DNA from: Crossaster papposus
Lineage: Eukaryota > Echinodermata > Asteroidea > Velatida > Solasteridae
DNA: 64,000 nucleotides
Direction: 5' to 3'
Assembly: GCA_037893245.1 (NCBI GenBank)
Contig: JBAIAA010000533.1
Span: forward strand, 186,001-250,000
A program made the position numbers and the translations under genes. Below the pieces are notes generated by a model. The model searched no databases and was not told the origin of the DNA. It worked only from the letters and a program-made list of their open reading frames with translations. This document shows positions 30,617 through 44,100 of the stretch, one piece after another (within the stretch, counting starts at the first letter, position 1; every line of letters starts with the position of its first letter).

Positions 30617-33046
30617 CTGTTTCGGTTTTTCACCGAAACAGCTTTTGTTTTCGTTAAAGTTTTTTTTTTTCTTTTTAGCTGTTTCGGTTTTTCACCGAAA
30701 CAGCTTTTGTTTTCGTTAAAGTTTTTTTTTTTCTTTTTTTTTTTCTTTTTTGTCACGTTTTTTCTGCCAATACACTTTGACACTTTGGTAAATCCGATCG
30801 ACTTGAGACTTGGCATACATTTAGACAACCACCCAAGGACGGTCCTAGAAGAAATTCGTCGCGATTACGTCATTCAAGGTCACGTGACGTCATGTTAAAG
30901 GTAAAATTTTCCCCATAGGTTTTGTACACGTTTTTCTTCAGACTTTTGACTTTGACACTTTGGTGAATCCGTCCGACTTGAAACTTGACATACACTTAGA
31001 ACACCACCCACAGATGGCCATTGAAGAAATTCGGCACGATTGCGTCATTCAAGGTCACGTGACGTGACGTTAAACGTATAATTGTTTTCCCCATAGGGTT
31101 TGTACACGTTTTTCTTCAAACTATTTATTTTGACACTTTCGTAAATTTGATCGACTTGATACTTAGCACACACCTCGACCACCATCTCCAGGAGGGCCAA
31201 GGAGAAAATCCTTCATGATGACGTCATCGGGGGTCATGTGACGTCACATTAAAGGTTTAGTTTTTAAGACCCTATAACTCTAGAAGTACATGTCCGATTG
31301 GGGTCAAACTTGGTATGCAAGTATTCCAGGATGTGTTACAGACGAAAATTAAGATGACATTATGATGACATCATCGGGTATCATGTGACGTCACATTAAA
31401 GGTTCAGTTTTCCCCATAGGATTTGTACACGTTTTTTCAACTAATATATATTTGGCACTTGTGTAAATCCAATCGACTTCAGACTTGGCACACACATAGA
31501 CCACCACACACACATGAAAGTAACGTTAGACAATCGAAACAGCTCTGTGTTTGTCCACAAACACATGTCTAGTTTTTTTTTTTTTTTGGTCACTTTTTCC
31601 CATAGGATTTGTACACGTTTTTTCTGCCAATACACTTTGACACTTTGGTAAATCCGATCGACTTGAGACTTGGCATACATTTAGACAACCACCCAAGGAC
31701 GGTCCTAGAACAAATTCGTCGCGATTACATAATTCTTGGTCACGTGACGTCACGTTAAAGGTGCAATTTTCCCCCATAGGTTTTGTACACGTTTTTCTTC
31801 AGACTATTTAATTTGACAGTTTGGTGAATCTGATTGACTTGAAACTTCGCACACACCTTGACCACCATCCCCAGGAGGTCCAGGAGAAAAATCGTCATGA
31901 TGACGTCATCGTGGGTCATGTGACAGTACACAAAAGGTGCAGTTTTTAAGACCCTCTATCTCTGGAAGTACACGTCCGATTGGGGTCAAATTTGGTTTGC
32001 AAGTATTCGAGGATGTGTTATAGACGAAAATTAAGATGACGTAATTATGACATCATCGGTTGTCATGTGACGTCACATTAAAGGTTCAGTTTTCTCCATA
32101 GGTTTTGTACACGTTTTTCTTCAGACTATTGAATTTGACAATTTGGTAAATCCGATCGACTTCGGACTTAGCATACACTTAGAACACCACCCACAGATGG
32201 TTCTGGAGGACATTTGGCACGATTGCGTAATTCAAGGTCACGTGACATGACGTTAAAGGTTTAATTTCCCCCATAGGTTTTGTACACGTTTTTCTTTAGA
32301 CTATTGACTTTGACACTTTCGTAAATTTGATCGACTTGAGACCTAGCACACACTTCGACTTGATACACACTAGACCACCACCCACATATTGAAAGTCATT
32401 TTAGACATCCGAAACAGCTCTGTGTTTGTCCACAAACACATGTCTAGTTCCTTTTTTTTTTTTTTTCCACTTTCAGTGTTTTTACCCATAGGATTTACAC
32501 ACGTTTGTTCTGCCAATACACTTTGGCACTTTGGTGATTCCAATCTACTTGAGACTTGGTATACACTTAGACCTTCACCCACAGATGGTCCTAGAAGAAA
32601 TTTGGCTCGATTGCGTCATTCAAGGTCACGTGACGTCACGTTAAAGGTTTAATTTTCCCCATAGGTTTTGTACACGTTTTTCTTCAGACTATTGACTTTT
32701 GCACTTGGGTACATCCGACCGACTTGAAACTTCGCATACACTTAGAACACCACCCCCAGATGTTTCTGAAAGAAATTCGGCACGATTGCATCATTCAAGG
32801 TCACGTGACGTCACATTAAAGGTTCACATTTTTCTCCCATTGGTTTTGTACACGTTTTTCTTTAGACTATTGACTTTGACACTTTAGTAAATCCGATCGA
32901 CTTGAGACTTGGCACACACAAAAGACCACCACACACATATTGAAAGTAATTTTAGACACTCGAAACAGCTCTGTGTTTGTCCACAAACACATGTCTAGTT
33001 TTTTTAGCTGTTTCGGCAACTCAGCCGAAACAGCTATTGTAATCGT

Positions 33047-33078
<32 letters not shown>

Positions 33079-33800
33079 CTTTTTTTTTTTCTCCTTCAGA
33101 CTTTTTCCCATAGGGTTTGTACACGTTTTTTGTTCGGACAATACACTTTGATACTCTGGTAAATCCGATCGACTTCAGACTTGGCCTACTCTTAGACCAC
33201 CACTCACAGATGGTCCTAAAAGAGATTCGTAACTATTACGTCATTCGTGGTCATGTGACGTCGCGTTAAAGGTGTAATTTGTCCCCATAGGATTTGTACA
33301 CGTTTTTCTTCAGAATATTGATTTTGACACTTTGGTAAATCCGATCGACTTGAGAATTAGCACACACAATGAACACCATCCCCAGGAGGGCCAAGAGGAA
33401 AATCGTCATGATGACGTCACCTTGGGTCATGTGACGTCACATTAAAGGTGCAGTTTTAAAGACCCTCTATCTCCTGAAGTACAAGTGCGATTGGGGTCAA
33501 ACTTGGTATGCAAGTATTCCGGGATGGGTTATAGACAACAAATAATATATCTTCAAGATTACGTCATCGAGTGTCATTTGACGTCACATTAAAGGTGCAT
33601 TTTTTAGGACCCTGTATCTCTAGAAGTACAGGTTCGATTGGGGTCAAACTTGGTATGCTAGTATTCCGGTATGTGTTTAAATTGGGAAGACGTAATCGGG
33701 GGTCATGTGACGTCACGTTAAAGGTCATTTTTCAAGATCTATATCTTCAGAAGTACATGCCTGTCCGATTGGGCTAAAATTGTATATATATGTTTATATA
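29480..33800 (+). repeat. TGACGTCA-rich modular array, direct orientation
   Basis: The array is built from diverged modules, each with GATCGACTTGAGACTTGGC, ACACTTAGACCACCAC, AGAAATTCG..ACGATT.CGTCATTCA, GGTCACGTGACGTCAC, TTAAAGGT, CCCATAGGTTTTGTACACG, TTTTTCTTCAGACTATTGA and TTTGACACTTTGGTAAATCC. A second module type carries GACCCTCTATCTCTGGAAGTA and GGATGTGTTATAGACGAAAA. Hairpin-CTAG ends lie at about 30483, 31537, 32411 and 32963. All apparent ORFs are frames through the modules and poly-T tracts. Confidence 0.9.
29490..29800 (+). repeat. Five tandem AGCTGTTTCGG hairpins with T tracts
   Basis: AGCTGTTTCGGCAATTCAGCCGAAACAGCT-type palindromes (arms AGCTGTTTCGG/CCGAAACAGCT) recur five times at a spacing of about 60 bp. 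Each is followed by TTTTCGTTAAAG and a poly-T run. Further copies lie at about 30531, 30616, 30675, 33005 and, inverted, near 62505 and 63295. Confidence 0.88.
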
Positions 33801-35619
33801 TTATTGATTATAATAAAGTAGATGAAAATGCAATATTTGAAATATACAAAATGAGATTATACGATAACCTACAAAGGGAGGGGTCAGCCCGAAGTGCCTA
33901 GTCTGTATGTGTTGATTTTTTTAAATAATTCAATCCGTTCTCTTCCGGTGTGCCCCTTTGCTATCGGTTCAATTCTTGGCCGGAATCAAGCAACCGGTAA
34001 AGCTGTTTGCTGCCCTCAGTGACAAGTTATTTTGGCCTTTGATAGGGTCCGATATAAAAATCAGACTGCTGTGAAAATCAAATCTATTTTATTCGTTCTT
34101 GGTTAAACCCTGTTACGCAAGAGGTCACTCTCCTAATTATCATTATCATCACTTTATAAAACATGCGCAAATAATACTACAACGAGTCCGTATTTCACAT
34201 ATAATAGTCTGAAATTCATGCCACATCGGCATTCCTATACGTTGGTAGAGTATCTTGGGCAAGGGCGTTTTTCCCTCCAAACATACATATAGCAGGAATA
34301 TGCTACGAGTTCGACACAAAAATCTCACGTTATTTCCCTACAAAGGAATTGAACCCAGTCTGTAATCTCGTTGGGGGGAGGGTGTTACAAATGTACGTTA
34401 CAGTATATGCATACACATGGACATACACATGGACACTACATGTAGATGTGAAATTCATTTAAATGCATTATTATTTATTTCCATTTCACAAAATTATATA
34501 ATACTAAAAAACATCTTGGAAAGAAATTGTATACATGGGTACACTTGCACAAACCCTATGAGACTTGTAAATGCTTCGAGATTATTTTGAGCTAAATGAC
34601 TTGTTAGGACATGTTATTGCTTTCTGATGGGTAATAGGTCAAAGTAAGGGAAATGTGTGATGTCTCTGTATGGAATTCTTTCTCACATCTTTAACCCTAA
34701 CTCTCCCAAATCAATATGATTTTGCACACCCCAGGGAGTTGGGGTTAACAAAGAAAACAATATTGCAATTGTGTACACAGCTATGGCCGAACAAATTTCT
34801 GAGACTGTTTGGTTGAAAGAATTAAAAGTGGATTGAAATATGAGACTTTGGGCCGAATACATACAAACTAGCAATTGCTTATAAGCAGAAGCACTGAGTA
34901 GAAGCAAAAGCAATTGTATAAAAACATACATAAACTTTAGCATTTACGAGTCTTTTCTTATTAAGCTTGCCAAGCAAATGTTAAGGTTGTAAACAATAGC
35001 GCTATTCATCCAGATGTGCGCTGAGGCATGTGCAAGAAACAAGCTTTTTCTTATTTGTGTGTACAACCCTAACAATCTTTGACATGACAAATTTAACATG
35101 ATTTTTAACTGGATTTAACCCTAACGCCCAGGTCTTTTTGGGTAGAAACCATTATAAATTGTACAAATTCCTGCAATTGCTATCATGTTCAAAATTGGAT
35201 TCATCCTCAATTTTCCAATATCATAAATTTATATTTGTTGAATTTGTTCAGAGGGGTGACCATTGCCTCAATCCTAACAAAGTTTCCATCACTGTAATGG
35301 GTTGAGTTAGCAGAAATTACATTCAAAAACAGTATGAATGATATCCAGTATAATACATGACTTATTATGCATGGCTGAACATACATAATGTTTGGTCAAT
35401 CCTACAAATTAAAACGACGTATCCTCAAAATTCAAACACTTTTTTTGCCATTCGTCCCGAATCCTTCAAAATCCTTCATCTTCCAAAAAGTAGCTTACAA
35501 AACTCGGGCTAGTACAACAAAGTAGGCTTTTACTTCACACTTACATAAGAGATTGTTAACAGAAGCAAGGCTTATTTATAGATAACAAAAGGCAGGGCTC
35601 ACATTGTACTCAAAGCCTC
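33801..35619. other. Low-repeat region, no gene seen
   Basis: AT-rich sequence without a supported reading frame. A partial copy of the AAAGCAATTGCTT element lies at about 34866-34935. The minus frame at 34683-34943 runs through that copy and is not credible. No CMAH exon was recognised here. Confidence 0.5.
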
Positions 35620-36205
35620 TCTGACATCACAGTACTTGGCTTGGACGACAGGTGATTAGTAGCCTCTGACATTATTGTGGTATTTAGAAGCGGCTCATAA
35701 ACTCAGGCTTGAAATTGACAAGTTATTTGTAGCCTCTGATATTACAGTGATGCAAGATGTGATTCACATTATTCAAGCTTGGATGACAGGTGATTAGTAG
35801 CCTCTCACATTGCAGTGATACAGTACAAGAGGTGATGCACTTAGTCTTGGATGACTGGTGATTAATAGCCTCATACATCACTGTGGTATTATAAGTGGCT
35901 CCCAGAACTCAGGCTTGGATGACAGGTGATCAATAGCCTCTTACGCAACAGCAGTAAAAGAGGTGACTCCCAGGACTTCGGTTCGATTGACAGGTAATCA
36001 TGCCTCTTTCAACACGGTAGTAGAAGAGGTGCCTCTCAGGACTCCAGTTCAGATGACAGGTGATCAGTAGCGTCTTGCATCACAGTGGTAGAAGAGTTGA
36101 CTCCAACTTGAATGGCAGGTAATCATGCCTCTTGCATCACAGTAGTAGAAGGGGCGACTCCCAGGACTCCAGCTCAGATGACAGGTGATTAGTCGACCTT
36201 GGCAT
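35620..36205 (+). repeat. Minisatellite 1, period about 60-72 bp
   Basis: About nine diverged units of the type GATGACAGGTGATTAGTAGCCTCT.ACATCACAGTGG...GAGGTGACTCCCAGGACTC start near 35643, 35716, 35780, 35847, 35918, 35988, 36051, 36111 and 36176. It is non-coding. Confidence 0.85.
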
Positions 36206-36488
36206 TATAGTCAAGCTACGTAGGTGGGGAAAAGAACAGTACATTGGAAGTGTGTAAATATAAGTTTGATTAGTGCAAAAGAACCTTTCACACATTTCCT
36301 TTTCATATGTCCGAGACATTTTATCCATTGCCATTAGTTGAGTGCCTATTACTAGTACATGGGTGGTCTGAACCCACCATTTGGACACTTACGATTAAGA
36401 CTTCTGTTTAAAAATGCACTCTGTGGCATATGCACATAGGCAACATGCACGACCTGCCACAAGTTTTTTTTAAACTACAGGTACTTAA

Positions 36489-36696
36489 CCAGTTCGCAGC
36501 GGAATTATTCGAACATTCCCGAGCCAAGGTGGGATTATTTTTAATGAAACTCGATCAGAGGCGGGTTCATCAGACCGATGGTATCAGAATCACAACCAGG
36601 ACATTTCCGGCCTTGCTCGTGGCATGTTTATGCGTCATCCGTTTTAAATCTTGAAAAAACGTTGCGTGTATATATACATCCTCCGTCGCGAACTGA
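36489..36696. mobile_element. 208-bp TTAA-type element, second copy of family C
   Basis: TTAA flanks 36485-36488 and 36697-36700. The ends are CCAGTTCGCAGCGG and GTCGCGAACTGA. Internal GGATTATTTTTAATGAAACTCGATC and TTTCCGGCCTTGCTCG match the interior of 22218-22451 in reverse complement, confirming one family. Confidence 0.88.
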
Positions 36697-37269
36697 TTAA
36701 TAGTGGCAAGTGATAGCAGCCATCTACTTGTATTTGGTCATTTACAAACAACCATGCTGAGCTCCAATGTAGTTTTAATCATAATGAGCGGAGATGACAT
36801 TCATAAAATGTGCAGATGACATTGAGCATTTGCTATAATGAAGGGTTACATTATAAAGAGTTAAACATAAATAATTTTGTAGTCATTCAGTCATTCAGCC
36901 TCATTCCTCTAAAATCCTCTGAAACTGCCTGGAGTATTTTGGAGGATCGAGGGCTCATTGTATCTTACCTCTAACTGTAAAACTGTACAATATTTCAAAT
37001 AGTAAACTTTCAGCAATGAATAAATGTATAGCATGTATAAATTCTGCAAACAGAAACAGAAACCCCCAAAAAATGAAATCACTATTGTGAATTGATATTT
37101 CCCAGAAACAAATTTGTTCTTATTATAATAAAGAAAAAGTGAAGTGGATAAGCATAGACTTGTATTCTTCTAATATATGTAGCAAGACCTTTTGATACAT
37201 AGAGTGACACAAATGCTTCTGGTTTGTGCATTTTCACACGAAATAAGATATAATCACAGTATGCTATAA

Positions 37270-39150
37270 TATTGATAATAATTGATTGTCATCCACTGAT
37301 CAACAAGAGGACTGGTGAAATGCCACTCGGCTGTAATGTGACAAAATTGCTCCACAGTTATACCGGTAGCAGTAATGATCATTACTCACTATTGAAACAC
37401 CAACCAGCTCCCGGCATGAATGTGACAATAATGTTCCATAGTTATTGAGTGATAGTCATGATCCACTGATAAACAGAATGAGTGGCAAAATGCTAAACTC
37501 AAATGTATGTGTGAGAACAAAACTCTAGAGTTACATGTATACCAACCGATGGTCATCATTCATTCATTAACGTACATACATGTACAGGAAGACGGGGGGG
37601 AAATGTCACTCTGCGCTATGAATGTAACAGCGATGCTCCATAGTTACATGTATAGTCAGTGATGGTAATCCAGTGAACAGGAAGACTGGAGAAATGTCAC
37701 TCTTTGCTATAGATGTAACAGCCATGCTCCATAGTTGTAGTCGGCAATGGTTTTATTCAGTGATGACCAAGACTGGATAAATGTCACTCTCGGCTATGGA
37801 TGCAACAGCTATGCTCCATAATTATAGTCAGTGATGGTAATCCAGTGATAAACAGGAAGACTGGAGAAATGTCACTCTCTGCTATAGAAGCAACAGCCAT
37901 GCTCCATATAGTTATAGTCAATGATGGTAATCCAGTGATAAACAGGAAGACTGGAGAATTGTCACTCTCTGCTATAGATGTAACAGCCATGCTCCATAGT
38001 TATAGTCAATGATGGTATTATCCAGTGATGACCAAGACTGGAGAAATGTCACTCTCAGCTATATGGATGTATCAGCCATGCTCCATAGTTATAGTCAATG
38101 ATGGTATTATCCAGTGATGACCAAGACTGGAGAAATGCCACTCTCTGCTATATGGATGTATCAGCCATGCTCCATAGTTATAGTCAATGATGGTATTATC
38201 CAGTGATGACCAAGACTGGAGAAATGCCACTCTCAGCTATATGGATGTATCAGCCATGCTCCATAGTTATAGTCAATGATGGTATTATCCAGTGATGACC
38301 AAGACTGGAGAAATGTCACTCTCAGCTATATGGATGTATCAGCCATGCTCCATATAGTTATAGTCAATGATGGTATTATCCAGTGCTGACCAAGACTGGA
38401 GAAATGCCACTCTCTGCTATAGATGTAACAGCCATGCTCCATAGTTATAGTAAGTCAATGATGGTAATTCAGTGATAAACAGGAAGACAGGGGAAAGGTC
38501 ACTCTCATGACAGTTATGCTCCACCGTTATAGTCAGTGATGGTCATCATGGGGGTGATGGCCAAGAGGATGGAAGAAATGTCCCACTCGACTATGGATGT
38601 GACAACAGTGATGGTCATCCAATGATGACGAGGACTGGGGAAATGTCACTTTCAGTTATGGATGTAACAGCCATGCTCCATAGTTATATATTCAATGATG
38701 GTACTATTCAGTGATGACCAAGACTGGAGAAATGTCACTCTCGACTATGAATGTAAAAGCCATGCTCCATAGTTATAGTCAGTGATGGTAATCCAGTGAT
38801 AAACAGGAAGACTGGGGAAATGTCACTCTCTGCTATAGATGTAACAGCCATGCTCCATAGTTTAGTCAGTGATGGTAATCCAGTGATAAACAGGAAGACT
38901 GGGGAAATGTCACTCTCATGACAGTTATGCTCCACCGTTATAGTCAGTGTTGGTCATCATGGGGGTGATGGCCAAGAGGATGGAAGAAATGTCCCACTCG
39001 ACTATGGATGTGACAACAGTGATGGTCATCCAATGATGACGAGGACTGGGGAGTGGGGAAATGTCACTTTCAGTTATGGATGTAACAGCCATGCTCCATA
39101 GTTATAGTCAGTGATGGTAATCCAGTGATGACCAGGACTAGATACATATA
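37270..39150 (+). repeat. Minisatellite 2, period about 85-90 bp
   Basis: Roughly twenty units read GTCAATGATGGTATTATCCAGTGATGACCAAGACTGGAGAAATG.CACTCTC.GCTATA.GGATGTA.CAGCCATGCTCCATAGTTATA. Units in 38020-38400 are nearly identical, while those at the edges are more diverged, as expected for unequal exchange. Short ORFs through the array are spurious. Confidence 0.92.
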
Positions 39151-40760
39151 TGTCACATGTACCAGCATACCATTTCTTCTCCTTGTTTAGATGTACATTT
39201 TGTATCATACTATTTCTCATTCACCATACCATCTCTCCTTGTTAATATAATTATATCGGTATACATCATACCATTTATCCTCCTTGTTTACATGAACCAT
39301 ACAATTTCTGCTACTCTACATACATGTACACCATATTATTTCTCCTCCTTGTTTACATGTACATCTACCATACTATTTCTCCTTGTCTAAATATATCATA
39401 CCATTTCTCCTCCCTGTTTACATACTTGTATCATACTATTTTTCATCCTCTTTTACGTATACCATATCATTTCTCTTCCTTGTTTACATACCGGTATATC
39501 ATATCATTTTTCCTTCTTGTTTACATGTACAATATAATTTCTCCTACTCCTTTACATACCGATACATGTACACCATATTATTTATCCTCCTTGTTTACAT
39601 GTACACTGTACCATACTATTTATTCTTGTTTACATACCATACCATTTCTCCTCCTTGTTTACATACCATACTATGCTCCTTTTTGATAATAATATTGTAC
39701 TTCTTGTATACCATATTATATCCTCGTTGACCATACTATTTATACTCCATGTTAACCATATTAATTATCTCCTTGTTGACATTACTATTTATCTCATTGT
39801 TGACCATACTATTTAGACTCCTTGTATACATATTATAAATCTCCTTGTTGACCTTACTATTTATCTCATTGTTGACCATAAACTCCTTGTATACCATATT
39901 ATAAATCTCCTTGTTGACCTTACTATTTATCTCATTGTTGACCATACTATTTAGACTCCTTGTATACCATATTATAAATCTCCTTGTTGACCTTACTATT
40001 TATCTTCTTGTTGACCATACTAAAGACTCCTTGTATACCGGTACCATATTAATTATCTCCTTGTTGACCATACTATTTAGACTCCTTGTATACCATATTA
40101 ATCATCTCCTTGTTGATCTTACCATTTATCTCATTGTTGACCATACTATTTATATTCCTTGTTAACCATATTAATTATCTCCTTGTTGACCATACTATGT
40201 ACACTCCTTGTATACCATATTAACTATCTCCTTGTTGACCATACCATTTACACTCCTTGCATACCATTTTAATTATCTCCTTGTTGACTATACTATTTAC
40301 ACTCTTTGTTGACCATACTACATGACACTCCTTGTATACCATAGTATTTATCTCATTGTTGACCATACTATTTATACTCCTTGTTAACCATATTAATTAT
40401 CTCCTTGTTGACCATACTATTTACACTCCTTGTTGACCATACCATTTTAATTATCTCCTTGTTGACTATACTATTTACACTCCTTGTATACCATACTATT
40501 TACACTCTTTGTTGACCATACTACATGACACTCCTTGTATACCATAGTATTTATCTCATTGTTGACCATACTATTTATACTCCTTGTTAACCATATTAAT
40601 TATCTCCTTGTTGACCATACTATTTACACTCCTTGTTGACTATACTATTTACACTCCTTGTATACCATACTATTTATCTCATTGTTGACCATACTATTTA
40701 TACTCTTTGTTAACCATAATTATCTCCTTATTGACCATATTATACTCCTTTATCATTTTG
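39151..40760 (+). repeat. Minisatellite 3, CTCCTTGTTGACCATACTATTTA units
   Basis: The first part (39151-39720) has units of about 45-50 bp such as CATACCATTTCTCCTCCTTGTTTA. The second part (39720-40760) has units of about 24 bp built on CTCCTTGTTGACCATACTATTTA and CTCCTTGTATACCATATTA. The array ends about 350 bp from the stop codon of the Helentron ORF, on the 3' side of that element. Confidence 0.9.
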
Positions 40761-41108
40761 TTTATCACACTATCCGTTTTAGTTAAATGTACCGTACTAC
40801 ATTGTATTTCCTCACCTTTGGTATTTTTACTATTTAATTGAGCTGGTTTATAATTATATTTCGTCATTCTTGACCAAGTATATTATATATTTTATTTATT
40901 CTGTTTGGTATCGTAATTCCTTCATTCTTTAATTTAATAAATTACTCTTTTTCACATTTCAAATAATTTCATTTCATAGCTCAAGTATTTCTATTCCAAT
41001 AACTATCTGAATTTACAATGGATATGTTTAAACGAGTTGAAAAGAAAGTATAATACGCAATACCCACATGTACATGTACAATGTGTTCATAATTCATTTC
41101 ATATAAAA

Positions 41109-44100
41109 TTACAACCGAATGATGACTGCCTCGTGGTAGCTATAGTATGTTGGACTGATGCGAACATGAATATCATCTATGTTTCTTACATAAACATGGT
41201 CCAGTAAAGTATCTTTTTCAGTTGTTGCATCACTTAGACACTGCTTATATCCATGATCAGCCATCAATGTCTTCACATAAGATTTGTTTTTCATAATATC
41301 CTCATTGAAGTCACCCATAACAATGCACCTGTTTGAAATTGGATGGATCTTATTTAACAATCTTTCAAGAACCTCTACAAATTGTTTTAATGTATATGAT
41401 GGTGGTCGATAAACTATTACAGCAACAAATGAGACATTTGAATTAACATGTACCTGAAATGCAATATATTCAAGATTGTTGATTGGCAAATTCATCCTAC
41501 TGAACACTCTGTCCTTTTTTCCACATACAGCAACACCTCCACGACTCTGTTCTTTTAACATGCATGTCACAAGACTGGAGTTATCATAAGACATACTTCT
41601 TAGTTGATGATACCATGTGTAATCACTCATATCCATATCAAAATCAAGGTCATTTTCAGTCCATGTTTCAGTCAAGCAAATGAAATCACACGACAACATT
41701 TCATCATTAGATTTCAAATCAATTAAATGTGCTTGAAGTCCTTGAATATTATGCATAGCAATACTTATACCGGTACTATAACATTCATTACCACCTCCAT
41801 TATTACTTCCTTTGTCATCAGACTCCTCAATATACAATGGCATCTTGTTCATTGCTTCAGCTACTGCCTCATTACAATAAATATATTTCTCATCAAAACC
41901 TTCTATCACAAGACCATTCAATGAAACTACTCTACTCAAACTAACATATGCTTGTCCTGCTGAAAATGTACGGGTCAGACACACCACTGCCTTTTCCAAA
42001 CTCATGCCTTGCACCTTGTGAGCTGTACATGCCCAAGCTAACTTCAAAGGGAATTGCTGACGCACACAATGTTTATTCAAGTTGTCTTCCACCATTTCAA
42101 TACTGACAACATCCACATCATTACCAGACGACTGTTTTTTCAATTTTAATCCAATATTCTCATTATCAAATTTAACTTTAATGCACTTAGGAGACTGATC
42201 ATTAGGTAATGTAACAATGTCTTTTACAGTTCCAAATACACCATTGACAAGCCCATCACTGACTTCCAGGTTCCTTGTAAGCATGACTCTAGCACCAACA
42301 CCAAGCCACAGAAAATCAGGTAAATTTGTGCCTGAGGATTTCTTCACTGATCTCCGTATTTTTTTCATTTCACCACTTTTGGCATCTCTCTGGAAATCTT
42401 TAGCAAGAACACAAGTTTTTACACAACCTGAACATTTGGCAAAAAGAGTCTGTCTGTTGTACTCATCTACCTCCTTATTGCATGGATAAATATGCACAGC
42501 ATCAGTCCAATCTTCTCCAGTCTCACGTGATTGTAGCAGTTTCTTATCATCACTTTGTAAACCTTCCTTTTTCTTTCGGATTCGTAATCTATTTAGCACT
42601 TCAGCAAACTTTGCATCTTCTTTTTGTCTCATTATCTTAGTCAGTTCTACTTTGACAAAGTTGTCATTCCACAAGTCAGTTGTAACATTAGTCTGGTACA
42701 AACATTTTCCTTTCACTGGAGGCAACTGATAAAAATCACCAACCGCTAATACACTGACATTTCCAAAGGGACTATGATTCTGTGATTGTTTAACCTGTCG
42801 CAAACGACCATGAATGTAGCATAAGAGTTTATGACTCACCATTGAAATTTCATCAACAATTACAATTTGCAGCTGCCTTAATTTATGCCGCAGCGTACTA
42901 ATCTTCTCTTCACCAAGTGGTTGATATGGCAATTTCACATTTGTTGTTATTGAAAAAGCACTGTGAATTGTAGCGCCATGGATATTATATGCAGCAACAC
43001 CTGTAGGAGCTGTAAGTATTACCGATACATCATCAGGATTCTCCATCATTCTGCCAAAAAGTCTTGTTGCTTCATAGTAAATACACTTTATCAAATGACT
43101 TTTTCCTGTGCCAGCTCCACCAGTGACAAATACACGAAATGGTTCAGGCTTTTTTCCATTTACTTTGTCCAAGCACCATTGCCTTACTTTGTAAAACACT
43201 TCTTTTTGTTTAGCATTGAGACACCTCAACAAATTCATTGCTTCTTGTTTAGATACATTTAGTCTGTGTGGCTCAATAGTACATTTCACACTATCATCTT
43301 TTTTAGATTTCAAATCAGGAATATCAGAATCACTGTCACCATCTTCCACTTGTTCTTCTCGCTGTCCTGCACATTCAAGTCTTTCCATTTCAGCTTCTGG
43401 AGCTATCAATGCCCAAGCATCTTCTTGTGGACCATACTTTTCTAACATTTCCTCAGCTTCATCTACAGCCTCAGCACTGGCTTCATACAATGATCGGTTA
43501 TTCCCCACAATATTTTTGACAAGTTTTAATACACCACTGAACTTAATAATACCATTGCTATAGAATTCTTCATAAGATTCAAACTGCTGCGGTTTTAAAT
43601 GAACATCAACACGATATGGAAGATACAATTGCAGGATACTCTGATAGTACTTTTCAGGACATTTTGCTACTGAAAATCTAGGGAATCGTATGACTGCTGG
43701 ATCAGTTCGACTACGTTTCTGTATGTGCCCTAAACCATTCTTCAATTCATATATTGGCGATCGACTTATTTTAGGCATGTAATTAGTATATATAACTCTA
43801 TAATCTGAGCAAAATGTTGCCAAGCACATTGTTTCAAATGTATCTGTAGTTGGTCTTGCTAGATATCTGTCAACTTTACTGGTCATCCAGATACTATCAT
43901 CTTCACATGCATGTTGAATAACACTAAGAGGCTTGCTCATTCGAATAGGATTTTCACCGACAGGTACAAATTCTACTTTCCTTGAACCTTCTTTCAATCT
44001 CAGATTACAAACACGATAAACTGCTTCTTGAGCTGAGACCTCTCGATTATGCAAGTACACAGAGCCAATTTCCTTCATACTCTGTCTAGCATCCAAGTTC

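Noticed and set aside
29597-33124. Lysine- or phenylalanine-rich ORFs in the arrays
   Set aside because: They are translations of poly-A/poly-T tracts and of repeat modules.
37800-40165. Repetitive ORFs in the minisatellites as secreted or membrane repeat proteins
   Set aside because: Frames occur on both strands, change with unit length and lack start context; unit lengths are not all multiples of three.
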